Below are positions 1 to 5,053 of a DNA stretch of 5,053 nt, piece after piece. The notes beneath the pieces were generated by a model that did no database searches, had not been told where the DNA came from, and saw only the letters and a list, made by a program, of their open reading frames with translations. The stretch's first letter is position 1; each line of letters starts with the position of its first letter. This DNA comes from Bacteroides sp. (GTDB taxonomy: Bacteria; Bacteroidota; Bacteroidia; Bacteroidales; SM23-62), in contig JAUVKJ010000160.1 in assembly GCA_030592145.1 (NCBI GenBank), forward strand, positions 1 through 5,053, read 5' to 3'. The translations under genes and the position numbers were made by a program.

Positions 1-102
1 AAGCTTGCCCTTGAAAGCGGCTGCAGCGATTACCTTTCCAAACCTATTAGTCCCACAGAACTTAACAAGCTCCTGGCCAAATACCTGAATCCCGCCGACT
101 AA
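1..102 (+). CDS. C-terminal fragment of a receiver (REC) domain protein: hybrid histidine kinase or response regulator
   Basis: Reading frame 1 is open from the first base to a TAA at 100-102 and gives 33 residues; the rest of the gene lies left of the window. The piece matches the end of a CheY-like receiver domain. It has the 'AL.SG..DYLSKPI' stretch, where Lys14-Pro15 of the fragment are the conserved lysine and following cis-proline after strand 5. The helix 'SPTELNKLLAKYL' is the usual last helix. In this family the lysine helps transmit phosphorylation of a conserved Asp, which is not visible here. The protein ends about 18 residues after the Lys-Pro, so REC is the C-terminal domain. 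That fits a hybrid sensor kinase or a single-domain regulator and argues against a response regulator with a C-terminal DNA-binding domain. It is convergent with the cyclase gene, 39 bases away, and no terminator hairpin is evident between them. Confidence 0.8.
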   Translation, partial: KLALESGCSDYLSKPISPTELNKLLAKYLNPAD

Positions 103-141
103 CCCTGGCCTGACATCCTTGTTAAAATACCTGAGTCCACC

Positions 142-1545
142 CTATTCCCCGACAATGAGTTTTTTGATGCGCTCGATCTGTTTTTGCTTGTTCACCTCCC
201 TGAGGCTCCTCGCGGTTTCCGTGAAATACTGGTGGCCCGAGATGAACTTTATCTGCAGCTTGTTCCAGTCATTGAAGGTTCCGATCTTGTTCTGCTCCTT
301 TAATTCCTTGTACAAGGTATTGGACACGGGGATCATGTCGCTCCTGCCCAGGTAATCCAGGTCGGAATCGCAAATGATCCTTTCCAGCAGGTTTTCTGGT
401 TTTGGAGGCATCCGGGTAGACATTATGATTTCACAGATCTTTTCGATCTGTTCCTCCGGGTAACCATATTTCGGCAGGAACTCCCTGGCCATGCCGCATC
501 CCAGCTCCTCGTGCTTGTCATACGCGATGGTATGTCCCGCATCATGGAGCAATCCCGCAGTCTTCAACAACAGGATCTCATCGTCCGTACAGCCTTCCGC
601 CCACCCGATCAGTTCAACCTCGGTAACCACATCCACGGTATGCTTCACATTATGGTAATAGAGGTACTTGGGCAATTCTTTTTCCAGCTTGTCGAGGATG
701 ATCTCCTGGATATCCGTGAACTGGATCAGCTTGAATTTGGTTTCGAACATATCGTTCGGTACCTGTCCCTCTCCGTTTACGGAAAACTCCGGCCTGAGTC
801 CCCTGACTTCAAACATTTCCAGGTCCCCCTTATACTTCACCGGAAGTTTGCCGTAGTAATCACAAATGTAAAATTCCTTCACCAGTTCGTAGGTCATGAC
901 CGAGATCAGGATCTTACCGACTTCCCCGGAGGACTCCATGCGGCTGGCAATGTTTACGGTATCGCCTTTGATGTCGTAGGCAACCTTCCGCTTGCCCACC
1001 ATATCTGCGGTTACGGGCCCAGTGTGGATCCCGATCTTCAGCTCCCATATGTTCTGCCCGGATTTTCCGCTCTTCTGCAAGTAAACAAGGTATTGCCGCA
1101 TCATCAGGGCGGCCAGGACTACCTGCACGGGATTGGTGATGTTCTTGACCGGGATCCCGCCCGCGCACATATATGAATCGCCGATCGTCTTGATCTTGTG
1201 GATGTTGTACTTCTTCAGCAATTCGTCAAACTGCCAGAGCACCTGGTCCAGTTCATCCATCAGTTTCTCTGAATCCATTCCATCATCGATACGGGAAAAA
1301 CCATGGATATTGGCAAAGAGCACGGTGGTCATCTTGAACTTGAGGGACCTGGGACGGTCGATCAGACTCTCATCGATCTCGGCACCCTTATCCTTCATTT
1401 CGGCCAGGATGGCCTTATAATTTACGATCTTGGCCTGAAGTTTGTCGTTTTCCTTTGTGAGGCGCTCGTGATACTCAATCAGCTCCTGGTTCTGCCTGAC
1501 CAGTTTGGAAATCCGTTTTAATAACTCATCGTTTTGTTGATCCAT
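142..1545 (-). CDS. Coiled-coil / class III adenylate-guanylate cyclase / HD phosphohydrolase fusion protein
   Basis: 467 residues with no signal peptide or membrane segment, so probably cytosolic. Residues about 5-55 are a charged coiled coil, a likely dimerisation or signal-relay helix. Residues about 70-250 are a class III cyclase domain, which converts ATP or GTP to a cyclic nucleotide. The visible active-site positions are K119 and D191 (adenine-selecting type), D123 in 'TIGDSYM' (second metal Asp), and N198 and R202 in 'VNIASRM' (transition-state pair). The first metal Asp, expected in 'LFADI.GF', is Asn79 ('LFANIHGF'; codon AAT). Residues about 285-440 are an HD domain with H298-N299-x-x-H302, H334-D335-x-x-H338 and an Asp cluster D393/D395/D397. 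This layout resembles class I cyclic nucleotide phosphodiesterases. One chain might therefore make and hydrolyse, or make and sense, a cyclic nucleotide; that is inference. The ATG at 1545 is the natural start because the coiled coil begins directly after it. The gene is divergent from the nuclease gene. Confidence 0.9.
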   Translation of the reverse strand: MDQQNDELLKRISKLVRQNQELIEYHERLTKENDKLQAKIVNYKAILAEMKDKGAEIDESLIDRPRSLKFKMTTVLFANIHGFSRIDDGMDSEKLMDELDQVLWQFDELLKKYNIHKIKTIGDSYMCAGGIPVKNITNPVQVVLAALMMRQYLVYLQKSGKSGQNIWELKIGIHTGPVTADMVGKRKVAYDIKGDTVNIASRMESSGEVGKILISVMTYELVKEFYICDYYGKLPVKYKGDLEMFEVRGLRPEFSVNGEGQVPNDMFETKFKLIQFTDIQEIILDKLEKELPKYLYYHNVKHTVDVVTEVELIGWAEGCTDDEILLLKTAGLLHDAGHTIAYDKHEELGCGMAREFLPKYGYPEEQIEKICEIIMSTRMPPKPENLLERIICDSDLDYLGRSDMIPVSNTLYKELKEQNKIGTFNDWNKLQIKFISGHQYFTETARSLREVNKQKQIERIKKLIVGE

Positions 1546-1632
1546 GGGATTTAAACTGAAGAATTCTGATTAAATATAACAAATTCAGTACAACAATTGT
1601 ATTTTTACACATCCGAAAAACAAATTTAAGCC
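1546..1632. promoter_or_regulatory. Divergent intergenic region, probable promoters for cyclase (-) and nuclease-uvrB (+)
   Basis: This 87-base AT-rich gap between two divergently transcribed genes must carry both start regions unless transcription enters from elsewhere. On the + strand, TATTTTTA at 1600-1607 matches 7 of 8 positions of the Bacteroidota -7 element TAnnTTTG and would place a start about 20 bases before the nuclease ATG. On the - strand, TATATTTA (1578 down to 1571) is a similar 7 of 8 match, and TAAATTTG (1628 down to 1621) is a full match. I found no convincing -33 TTTG at the right spacing for any of them. A small palindrome, ACAATTGT, lies at 1593-1600 inside a TACAA/TTGTA dyad (1589-1601), between the candidate elements. 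Neither start codon has a strong Shine-Dalgarno sequence. Promoters are inferred mainly from the gene arrangement. Confidence 0.4.
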
Positions 1633-2664
1633 ATGAGAAAATTCCTTCTGACGATACTGGGAATACTGCTGATCACCCTGATTTCAGCCCAGAAAAAAGA
1701 CCAGGTACTTACCCTTATGTTCTATAATGTTGAAAACCTTTTTGATACCGAGAACCACCCGGAAAAGCAGGACGGCGAGTTCACACCGGAATCGGAAAAG
1801 GCCTGGGATATGGAAAAATACCAGAAAAAACTGGATGACATTGCTTCTGTTATTAAGGAGGTTAATAAGGCGGAACTGCCTGAGATCGTGGGACTCTGCG
1901 AGGTGGAAAACCTGAAGGTACTGGAGGACCTGATACAAACGCGGGATCTGAAACGCGGAAACTACGGGATCGTCCACCATGAAAGTCAAGATATAAGGGG
2001 AATCGACTGCGCCCTCCTGTACAACATGGAGGAATTCCGTGTGATCTCGAGCGAGGCCATACCCGTGACCTTCCCTTTTGATTCTGCACTAACCACACGG
2101 GATATTCTTTATGTGGAAGGAAAGACGCGTAACAACGAAACCCTTCATTTTTTTGTAAACCACTGGAGTTCCCGCCGGGGAGGACAGAAAGAAAGCGAGC
2201 CCAAACGCCTGTACTGTGCCATCACCCTTCGGAAGGCAGTAGATTTGCTGATGAACCGCGAACCGGAAGCAAAGATCATCATCATGGGCGATTTCAACGA
2301 TGAACCCACAAACCGGAGCGTGTACGAAATGCTGCTTGCCAATAACAAACGAAAGAACACCAGGGAGCGTGAGCTCTACAACCTGATGTACGATGCCCAT
2401 AATATCCGGAATGAGGGAAGCTATAATTTCCGGGGAAACTGGAATATGCTGGACCAGATCATTGTTTCCCGTTCCGTACTTACAGACCGTAAGGGATTGC
2501 ATGCAGGCTACGAGGACGGGCGTATCCTGAAAGCCGAATTCATGCTCTACCACGACGAAAACAAACAGCAGTATGTTCCAGGCAGGACCTATGGAGGATC
2601 CGAATACTACGGCGGCATCAGCGATCATCTCCCGGTTTATGTATCCCTGGTTAAGGATAAATAA
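1633..2664 (+). CDS. Secreted endonuclease/exonuclease/phosphatase-family (DNase I-like) protein
   Basis: 343 residues. Residues 1-19 form a signal peptide: a short Arg-Lys start, a hydrophobic core and likely cleavage after 'LISA', so the mature protein should be outside the cytoplasm or lipid-free in the periplasm. The rest has the ordered motifs of the DNase I-like metal-dependent phosphoesterase fold: N32 in 'YNVENLFD', E90 in 'GLCEVEN' (metal ligand), D125 in 'RGIDCALLY', N176-H177 in 'NHWSSRRGG' (catalytic His), D220 and N222 in 'GDFNDEP', D274 in 'NMLDQIIVS', and D331-H332 in 'SDHLPVY' (catalytic dyad). All key residues appear present, so it should be active. The 'YNVENLFD' opening is typical of the extracellular nuclease (MnuA/DNase I-like) branch. 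The substrate could be extracellular DNA for phosphate or nucleotide scavenging, but family members also cleave RNA or phosphoinositides, so the substrate is not fixed. The ATG at 1633 is supported by the signal peptide that follows it. uvrB begins 11 bases after its stop, so co-transcription is likely. Confidence 0.9.
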   Translation: MRKFLLTILGILLITLISAQKKDQVLTLMFYNVENLFDTENHPEKQDGEFTPESEKAWDMEKYQKKLDDIASVIKEVNKAELPEIVGLCEVENLKVLEDLIQTRDLKRGNYGIVHHESQDIRGIDCALLYNMEEFRVISSEAIPVTFPFDSALTTRDILYVEGKTRNNETLHFFVNHWSSRRGGQKESEPKRLYCAITLRKAVDLLMNREPEAKIIIMGDFNDEPTNRSVYEMLLANNKRKNTRERELYNLMYDAHNIRNEGSYNFRGNWNMLDQIIVSRSVLTDRKGLHAGYEDGRILKAEFMLYHDENKQQYVPGRTYGGSEYYGGISDHLPVYVSLVKDK

Positions 2665-2675
2665 GATAAACCCGG

Positions 2676-4691
2676 ATGGATTTCGAGCTCACTTCTGAAT
2701 TCACTCCGACCGGGGACCAGCCACAGGCCATACAGGAATTGGCAGACGGCCTGCGCAGGGGGGACAAATACCAGACTCTGCTCGGGGTTACGGGCTCAGG
2801 CAAGACTTTTACGATTGCCAATGTGATCCAGGAGGTGAAAAAGCCCACACTGGTGCTTAGCCACAACAAAACCCTGGCCGCCCAGCTCTACGGGGAATTC
2901 AAGCATTTTTTTCCGGAGAATGCCGTGGAATATTTTGTATCCTATTACGATTATTACCAGCCAGAAGCCTACCTCCCCGTTACCAACACCTATATAGAGA
3001 AGGACCTTTCGATCAATGACGAAATCGAAAAACTCCGGCTGAGTACGACATCTTCACTGCTGTCAGGCCGCAAGGACATAATCGTGGTCTCCTCGGTCTC
3101 CTGCATTTACGGCATCGGCAACCCGGAGGATTTCTACTCCAATACCATCCGTATTGAAAAAGGCCAGGCTGTGGCCCGAAATGCATTCCTGAGGCGCCTG
3201 GTTGACAGCATGTATTCCCGGAACGAGGTGGAATTTAAAAAGGGAAGCTTCCGCGTTCGTGGTGACCATGTGGATGTTTATCTGGCCTATGCAGACCTCG
3301 GCTACAGGTTTGTTTTCTGGGGTGATGAGATCGAAGAAATCGAATCCTTCGACCCCATCAACGGGAACACGATTGAAAAATTGGAGCAAGCCATTGTTTA
3401 CCCGGCCAACATTTTCGTTACCACAAAATGGAGGATGCAGGAGGCCATTAAACAGATCGGGGATGACCTTGTCAAACAGGTTGAATTCTTCAGGGATATA
3501 GGAAAAGACCTCGAGGCGAACCGGATCAACGAGAGGGTGAATTACGACCTGGAGATGATCCGGGAACTGGGATATTGTCAGGGCATAGAGAACTATTCCC
3601 GCTATTTCGACGGGCGTCCGGCCGGCAACCGTCCCTTCTGCCTGCTGGATTATTTTCCGGAAGATTTCCTGACTATCATCGACGAAAGCCATGCGTCCCT
3701 TCCCCAGGTCAGGGCCATGTACGGGGGTGACCACTCCCGTAAGAAAAACCTGGTGGAATACGGGTTCCGCCTTCCTGCAGCAATGGACAACCGTCCTCTG
3801 AAATTCGGGGAATTCGAGGAGATTGTCAACCAGGTCATCTATATCAGCGCCACCCCAGCCGATTACGAACTTGATAAATGCGAGGGGGTGATCGTGGAGC
3901 AGCTGATTCGCCCCACTGGACTGATCGATCCTGTAATAGAAGTACTTCCCAGCCTGAACCAGATCGACCACCTGATCGGTGAAGTGCGCCAGCGTGCAGA
4001 ACGTGACGAGCGGACCCTGGTCACCACCCTGACAAAACGAATGGCCGAGGAACTAACGAAATACCTTGCAAGGATCAATATCCGCTGCCGTTATATCCAT
4101 TCCGACATCGGAACCCTGGAACGGGTGGAGATTATGGACGGACTTCGGAAAGGGGACTTCGATGTGCTCATCGGGGTAAATCTCCTGAGAGAGGGACTCG
4201 ACCTTCCCGAGGTCTCACTGGTGGCCATCCTGGATGCCGACAAGGAAGGTTTCCTGCGCTCAGCACGTTCTCTGACCCAGACCTCGGGGCGGGCAGCCCG
4301 GAACCTGAACGGGAAGGTGATAATGTATGCGGACAGGGTCACAGACTCAATGCAGAAAACCATTGACGAGACCAACCGCAGGAGAGACAAACAACTGAAA
4401 TACAACGAGAAAAACAAGATCACCCCCCGGCAGATCGTAAAGACATCCAAATCCATCATGGGGCGGCCCGTTTCACAGATCACCGGCGAAACCTATTACG
4501 TGGAACCGTCCGAAGTCGATGTGGCAGCCGATCCGCTTATCCGGTATATGGACGCAGATGCGCTCAGGAAAACCATCGACAAGACCAAACGATCTATGGA
4601 AAAGGCGGCCCGCGAACTTGACTTCATCGAAGCCGCCCGCCTCCGCGACGAAATGTACAAGCTCCGGGAAATCCTCGACAAACAGAAATAA
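2676..4691 (+). CDS. uvrB: UvrABC system protein B, nucleotide excision repair helicase
   Basis: 671 residues, the normal full length. UvrB is loaded onto damaged DNA by UvrA, verifies the lesion with its beta-hairpin using ATP, and recruits UvrC for dual incision. Visible features in order: the N-terminal 'PTGDQPQAI' Q-motif-like segment (residues 11-19); Walker A 'GVTGSGKT' (37-44); the Tyr-rich damage-probing hairpin 'SYYDYYQPEAY' (89-99) and following strand; Walker B 'IIDESH' (334-339); 'SATP' (391-394); motif V 'GVNLLREGLDLPE' (500-512); and motif VI 'QTSGRAARN' (535-543), where E. coli UvrB has Ile in place of Ser537. A C-terminal UVR domain spans about 630-666, with 'ELDFIEAARLRDEMYKLR', which contacts UvrC or UvrA. 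The ATG at 2676 starts right at the conserved 'F.L.S.F.PTGDQP' beginning, and no strong ribosome binding site precedes it. It sits 11 bases after the nuclease gene in the same direction. No SOS-type operator was recognised upstream; the main promoter is probably before the nuclease. Confidence 0.98.
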   Translation: MDFELTSEFTPTGDQPQAIQELADGLRRGDKYQTLLGVTGSGKTFTIANVIQEVKKPTLVLSHNKTLAAQLYGEFKHFFPENAVEYFVSYYDYYQPEAYLPVTNTYIEKDLSINDEIEKLRLSTTSSLLSGRKDIIVVSSVSCIYGIGNPEDFYSNTIRIEKGQAVARNAFLRRLVDSMYSRNEVEFKKGSFRVRGDHVDVYLAYADLGYRFVFWGDEIEEIESFDPINGNTIEKLEQAIVYPANIFVTTKWRMQEAIKQIGDDLVKQVEFFRDIGKDLEANRINERVNYDLEMIRELGYCQGIENYSRYFDGRPAGNRPFCLLDYFPEDFLTIIDESHASLPQVRAMYGGDHSRKKNLVEYGFRLPAAMDNRPLKFGEFEEIVNQVIYISATPADYELDKCEGVIVEQLIRPTGLIDPVIEVLPSLNQIDHLIGEVRQRAERDERTLVTTLTKRMAEELTKYLARINIRCRYIHSDIGTLERVEIMDGLRKGDFDVLIGVNLLREGLDLPEVSLVAILDADKEGFLRSARSLTQTSGRAARNLNGKVIMYADRVTDSMQKTIDETNRRRDKQLKYNEKNKITPRQIVKTSKSIMGRPVSQITGETYYVEPSEVDVAADPLIRYMDADALRKTIDKTKRSMEKAARELDFIEAARLRDEMYKLREILDKQK

Positions 4692-4725
4692 CACTCCCTC
4701 ACAATCAATACTGCATTTTAAAATC

Positions 4726-4817
4726 TGCAAGCTGCAGGCATTGTTAGCAAAGGAGCATCTATTTTGTGTTATTTGGACAAAATACAGCGACGTGGTAATC
4801 AATGCCTGCAGCTTGCA
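4726..4817. repeat. Nested inverted repeat (large stem-loop) between uvrB and the ferredoxin gene
   Basis: Two perfect 18-base arms, TGCAAGCTGCAGGCATTG at 4726-4743 and its reverse complement at 4800-4817, are separated by 56 bases. The flanks are related AT-rich stretches, GCATTTTAAAAT at 4713-4724 and GCATTTAAAT at 4815-4824 (the latter overlapping the arm end), resembling a short imperfect direct repeat. A second perfect hairpin lies inside the loop (4760-4784). The structure begins 34 bases after the uvrB stop, and the right arm overlaps the end of the convergent ferredoxin gene. It could be a bidirectional transcription end or RNA-stabilising structure for the two convergent genes, or a small non-autonomous palindromic element of MITE or REP type. 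The loop is long for a simple intrinsic terminator and no U-tract follows directly. The repeat itself is certain from the sequence; its role is not. Confidence 0.85.
4760..4784. repeat. Inner AT-rich hairpin nested within the larger inverted repeat
   Basis: TATTTTGT at 4760-4767 is exactly complementary in reverse to ACAAAATA at 4777-4784, with a 9-base loop. It sits almost at the centre of the loop of the 18-base inverted repeat, so the whole 92-base segment could fold as one interrupted long hairpin. It has only one G-C pair in eight, so it is too weak to act as a terminator stem by itself. Confidence 0.7.
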
Positions 4818-5053
4818 TTTAAATGAGGATTAATTATAATGCAGCTCTCCGGACAAATTACTGCACATGCTCCGCAGCCCACACATTTCCTGGTATCAAC
4901 CACCGGTATCACATTTAAAATATTTTCTTCAGCTACAAACTCTAAAGCTTCGAATTTGCATGACTCTCTGCATTTGACACATTCTGTGTTGTTTAACAAC
5001 AGGCAGTTTTCCAAATGAACTTCTGCTGTACCCATAAACAATTGACTTTTTGC
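4799..5053 (-). CDS. C-terminal part of a two-cluster 4Fe-4S ferredoxin-like protein (NapF/NapG-like), cut by the window edge
   Basis: The - strand frame is open from the right edge to a TGA at 4801-4799, giving 84 visible residues. The upstream codons remain open to base 5053, so the true start is probably outside; an in-frame ATG (5035) and TTG (5041) are possible but less convincing starts. Two iron-sulphur motifs are visible. The first is C17-x7-C25-x2-C28-x3-C32, without Pro after the last Cys. The second is the classical C57-x2-C60-x2-C63-x3-C67-Pro. The 'GTAEVHLENC' lead-in and this Cys spacing resemble C-terminal halves of NapF/NapG/MauM-type polyferredoxins, which pass electrons to membrane or periplasmic oxidoreductases. 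Whether more clusters lie upstream cannot be seen. It is convergent with uvrB. By hand count, bases 4801-5040 are about 40% G+C (95 of 240), against about 55% in a uvrB line counted the same way. Codons 80-84 and two bases of the stop lie in the inverted repeat. Confidence 0.8.
   Translation of the reverse strand, partial: AKSQLFMGTAEVHLENCLLLNNTECVKCRESCKFEALEFVAEENILNVIPVVDTRKCVGCGACAVICPESCIIINPHLNASCRH

Noticed and set aside
1..6. Window begins exactly with AAGCTT (HindIII site), suggesting a cloned restriction fragment
   Set aside because: The same hexamer also occurs internally (for example at 3245 and 4946) and the right end is not a HindIII site; the frame of the REC fragment runs straight through it, so there is no evidence of vector or artefact.
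103..141. Possible terminator between the convergent REC and cyclase genes
   Set aside because: No stem of useful length and no T-tract of terminator type could be found in these 39 bases.
511..1176. 221-codon open frame on the + strand opposite the cyclase-HD gene
   Set aside because: It is antisense to a gene with clear domain motifs, has no recognisable domain of its own and no start context; treated as a shadow.
2089..2628. 179-codon open frame on the - strand opposite the nuclease gene
   Set aside because: It is fully covered by a gene with a signal peptide and intact catalytic motifs on the other strand; no protein family recognised in it.
3063..3971. 302-codon open frame on the - strand opposite uvrB
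   Set aside because: It lies entirely inside the strongly conserved uvrB coding region, its translation shows no recognisable domain, and long antisense frames are common opposite G+C-rich coding DNA.
4726..4817. Integron attC-type recombination site
   Set aside because: GTTAGCA next to the left arm recalls the GTTRRRY core, but the fourth to sixth positions do not fit and no matching RYYYAAC core is at the other end; no integrase or cassette array is visible.
5033..5035. ATG as the start of a complete 78-residue two-cluster ferredoxin
   Set aside because: The frame stays open upstream to the window edge, there is no Shine-Dalgarno sequence before this ATG, and the 'GTAEV' lead-in is typically internal in larger polyferredoxins; still possible but less likely.

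Overview
The window looks like a chromosomal piece from a Bacteroidota (Bacteroidetes) bacterium. The UvrB reads like Bacteroidota UvrBs, the secreted DNase I-like protein is of a type common in that phylum, the cyclase-HD protein recalls proteins of that phylum, and none of the starts has a strong Shine-Dalgarno sequence. This placement rests on recognising protein sequence, not on any database search. No rRNA, tRNA, CRISPR array, transposase or phage gene was seen.

Layout: (1) bases 1-102 hold the last 33 codons of a receiver (REC) domain protein on the + strand. (2) Convergent to it, 142-1545 on the - strand, is a soluble signalling protein made of a coiled coil, a class III nucleotide cyclase domain and an HD/PDE-like phosphohydrolase domain. 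(3) A short AT-rich divergent intergenic region (1546-1632) separates it from two co-directional + strand genes: a signal-peptide-bearing endonuclease/exonuclease/phosphatase-family protein (1633-2664) and, 11 bases later, uvrB (2676-4691), the nucleotide excision repair damage-verification helicase. (4) Downstream of uvrB lies a nested inverted-repeat structure (4726-4817). (5) Convergent to uvrB, and running off the right edge, is the C-terminal part of a two-cluster 4Fe-4S ferredoxin-like protein (4799-5053, - strand), noticeably richer in A+T than the rest.

How the genes may work together: the REC protein and the cyclase-HD protein are both signalling proteins, but they are convergent, so no operon is implied. 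The nuclease and uvrB are probably co-transcribed, although one acts outside the cytoplasm and the other on chromosomal DNA, so the link may be only transcriptional.

The points most worth a second look are the substitution of the first metal-binding Asp by Asn in the cyclase domain, the pairing of a cyclase with a PDE-like HD domain in one chain, and the nested palindrome that supplies the last codons and most of the stop codon of the ferredoxin gene. I saw no clear case for a wholly new multi-gene system here.
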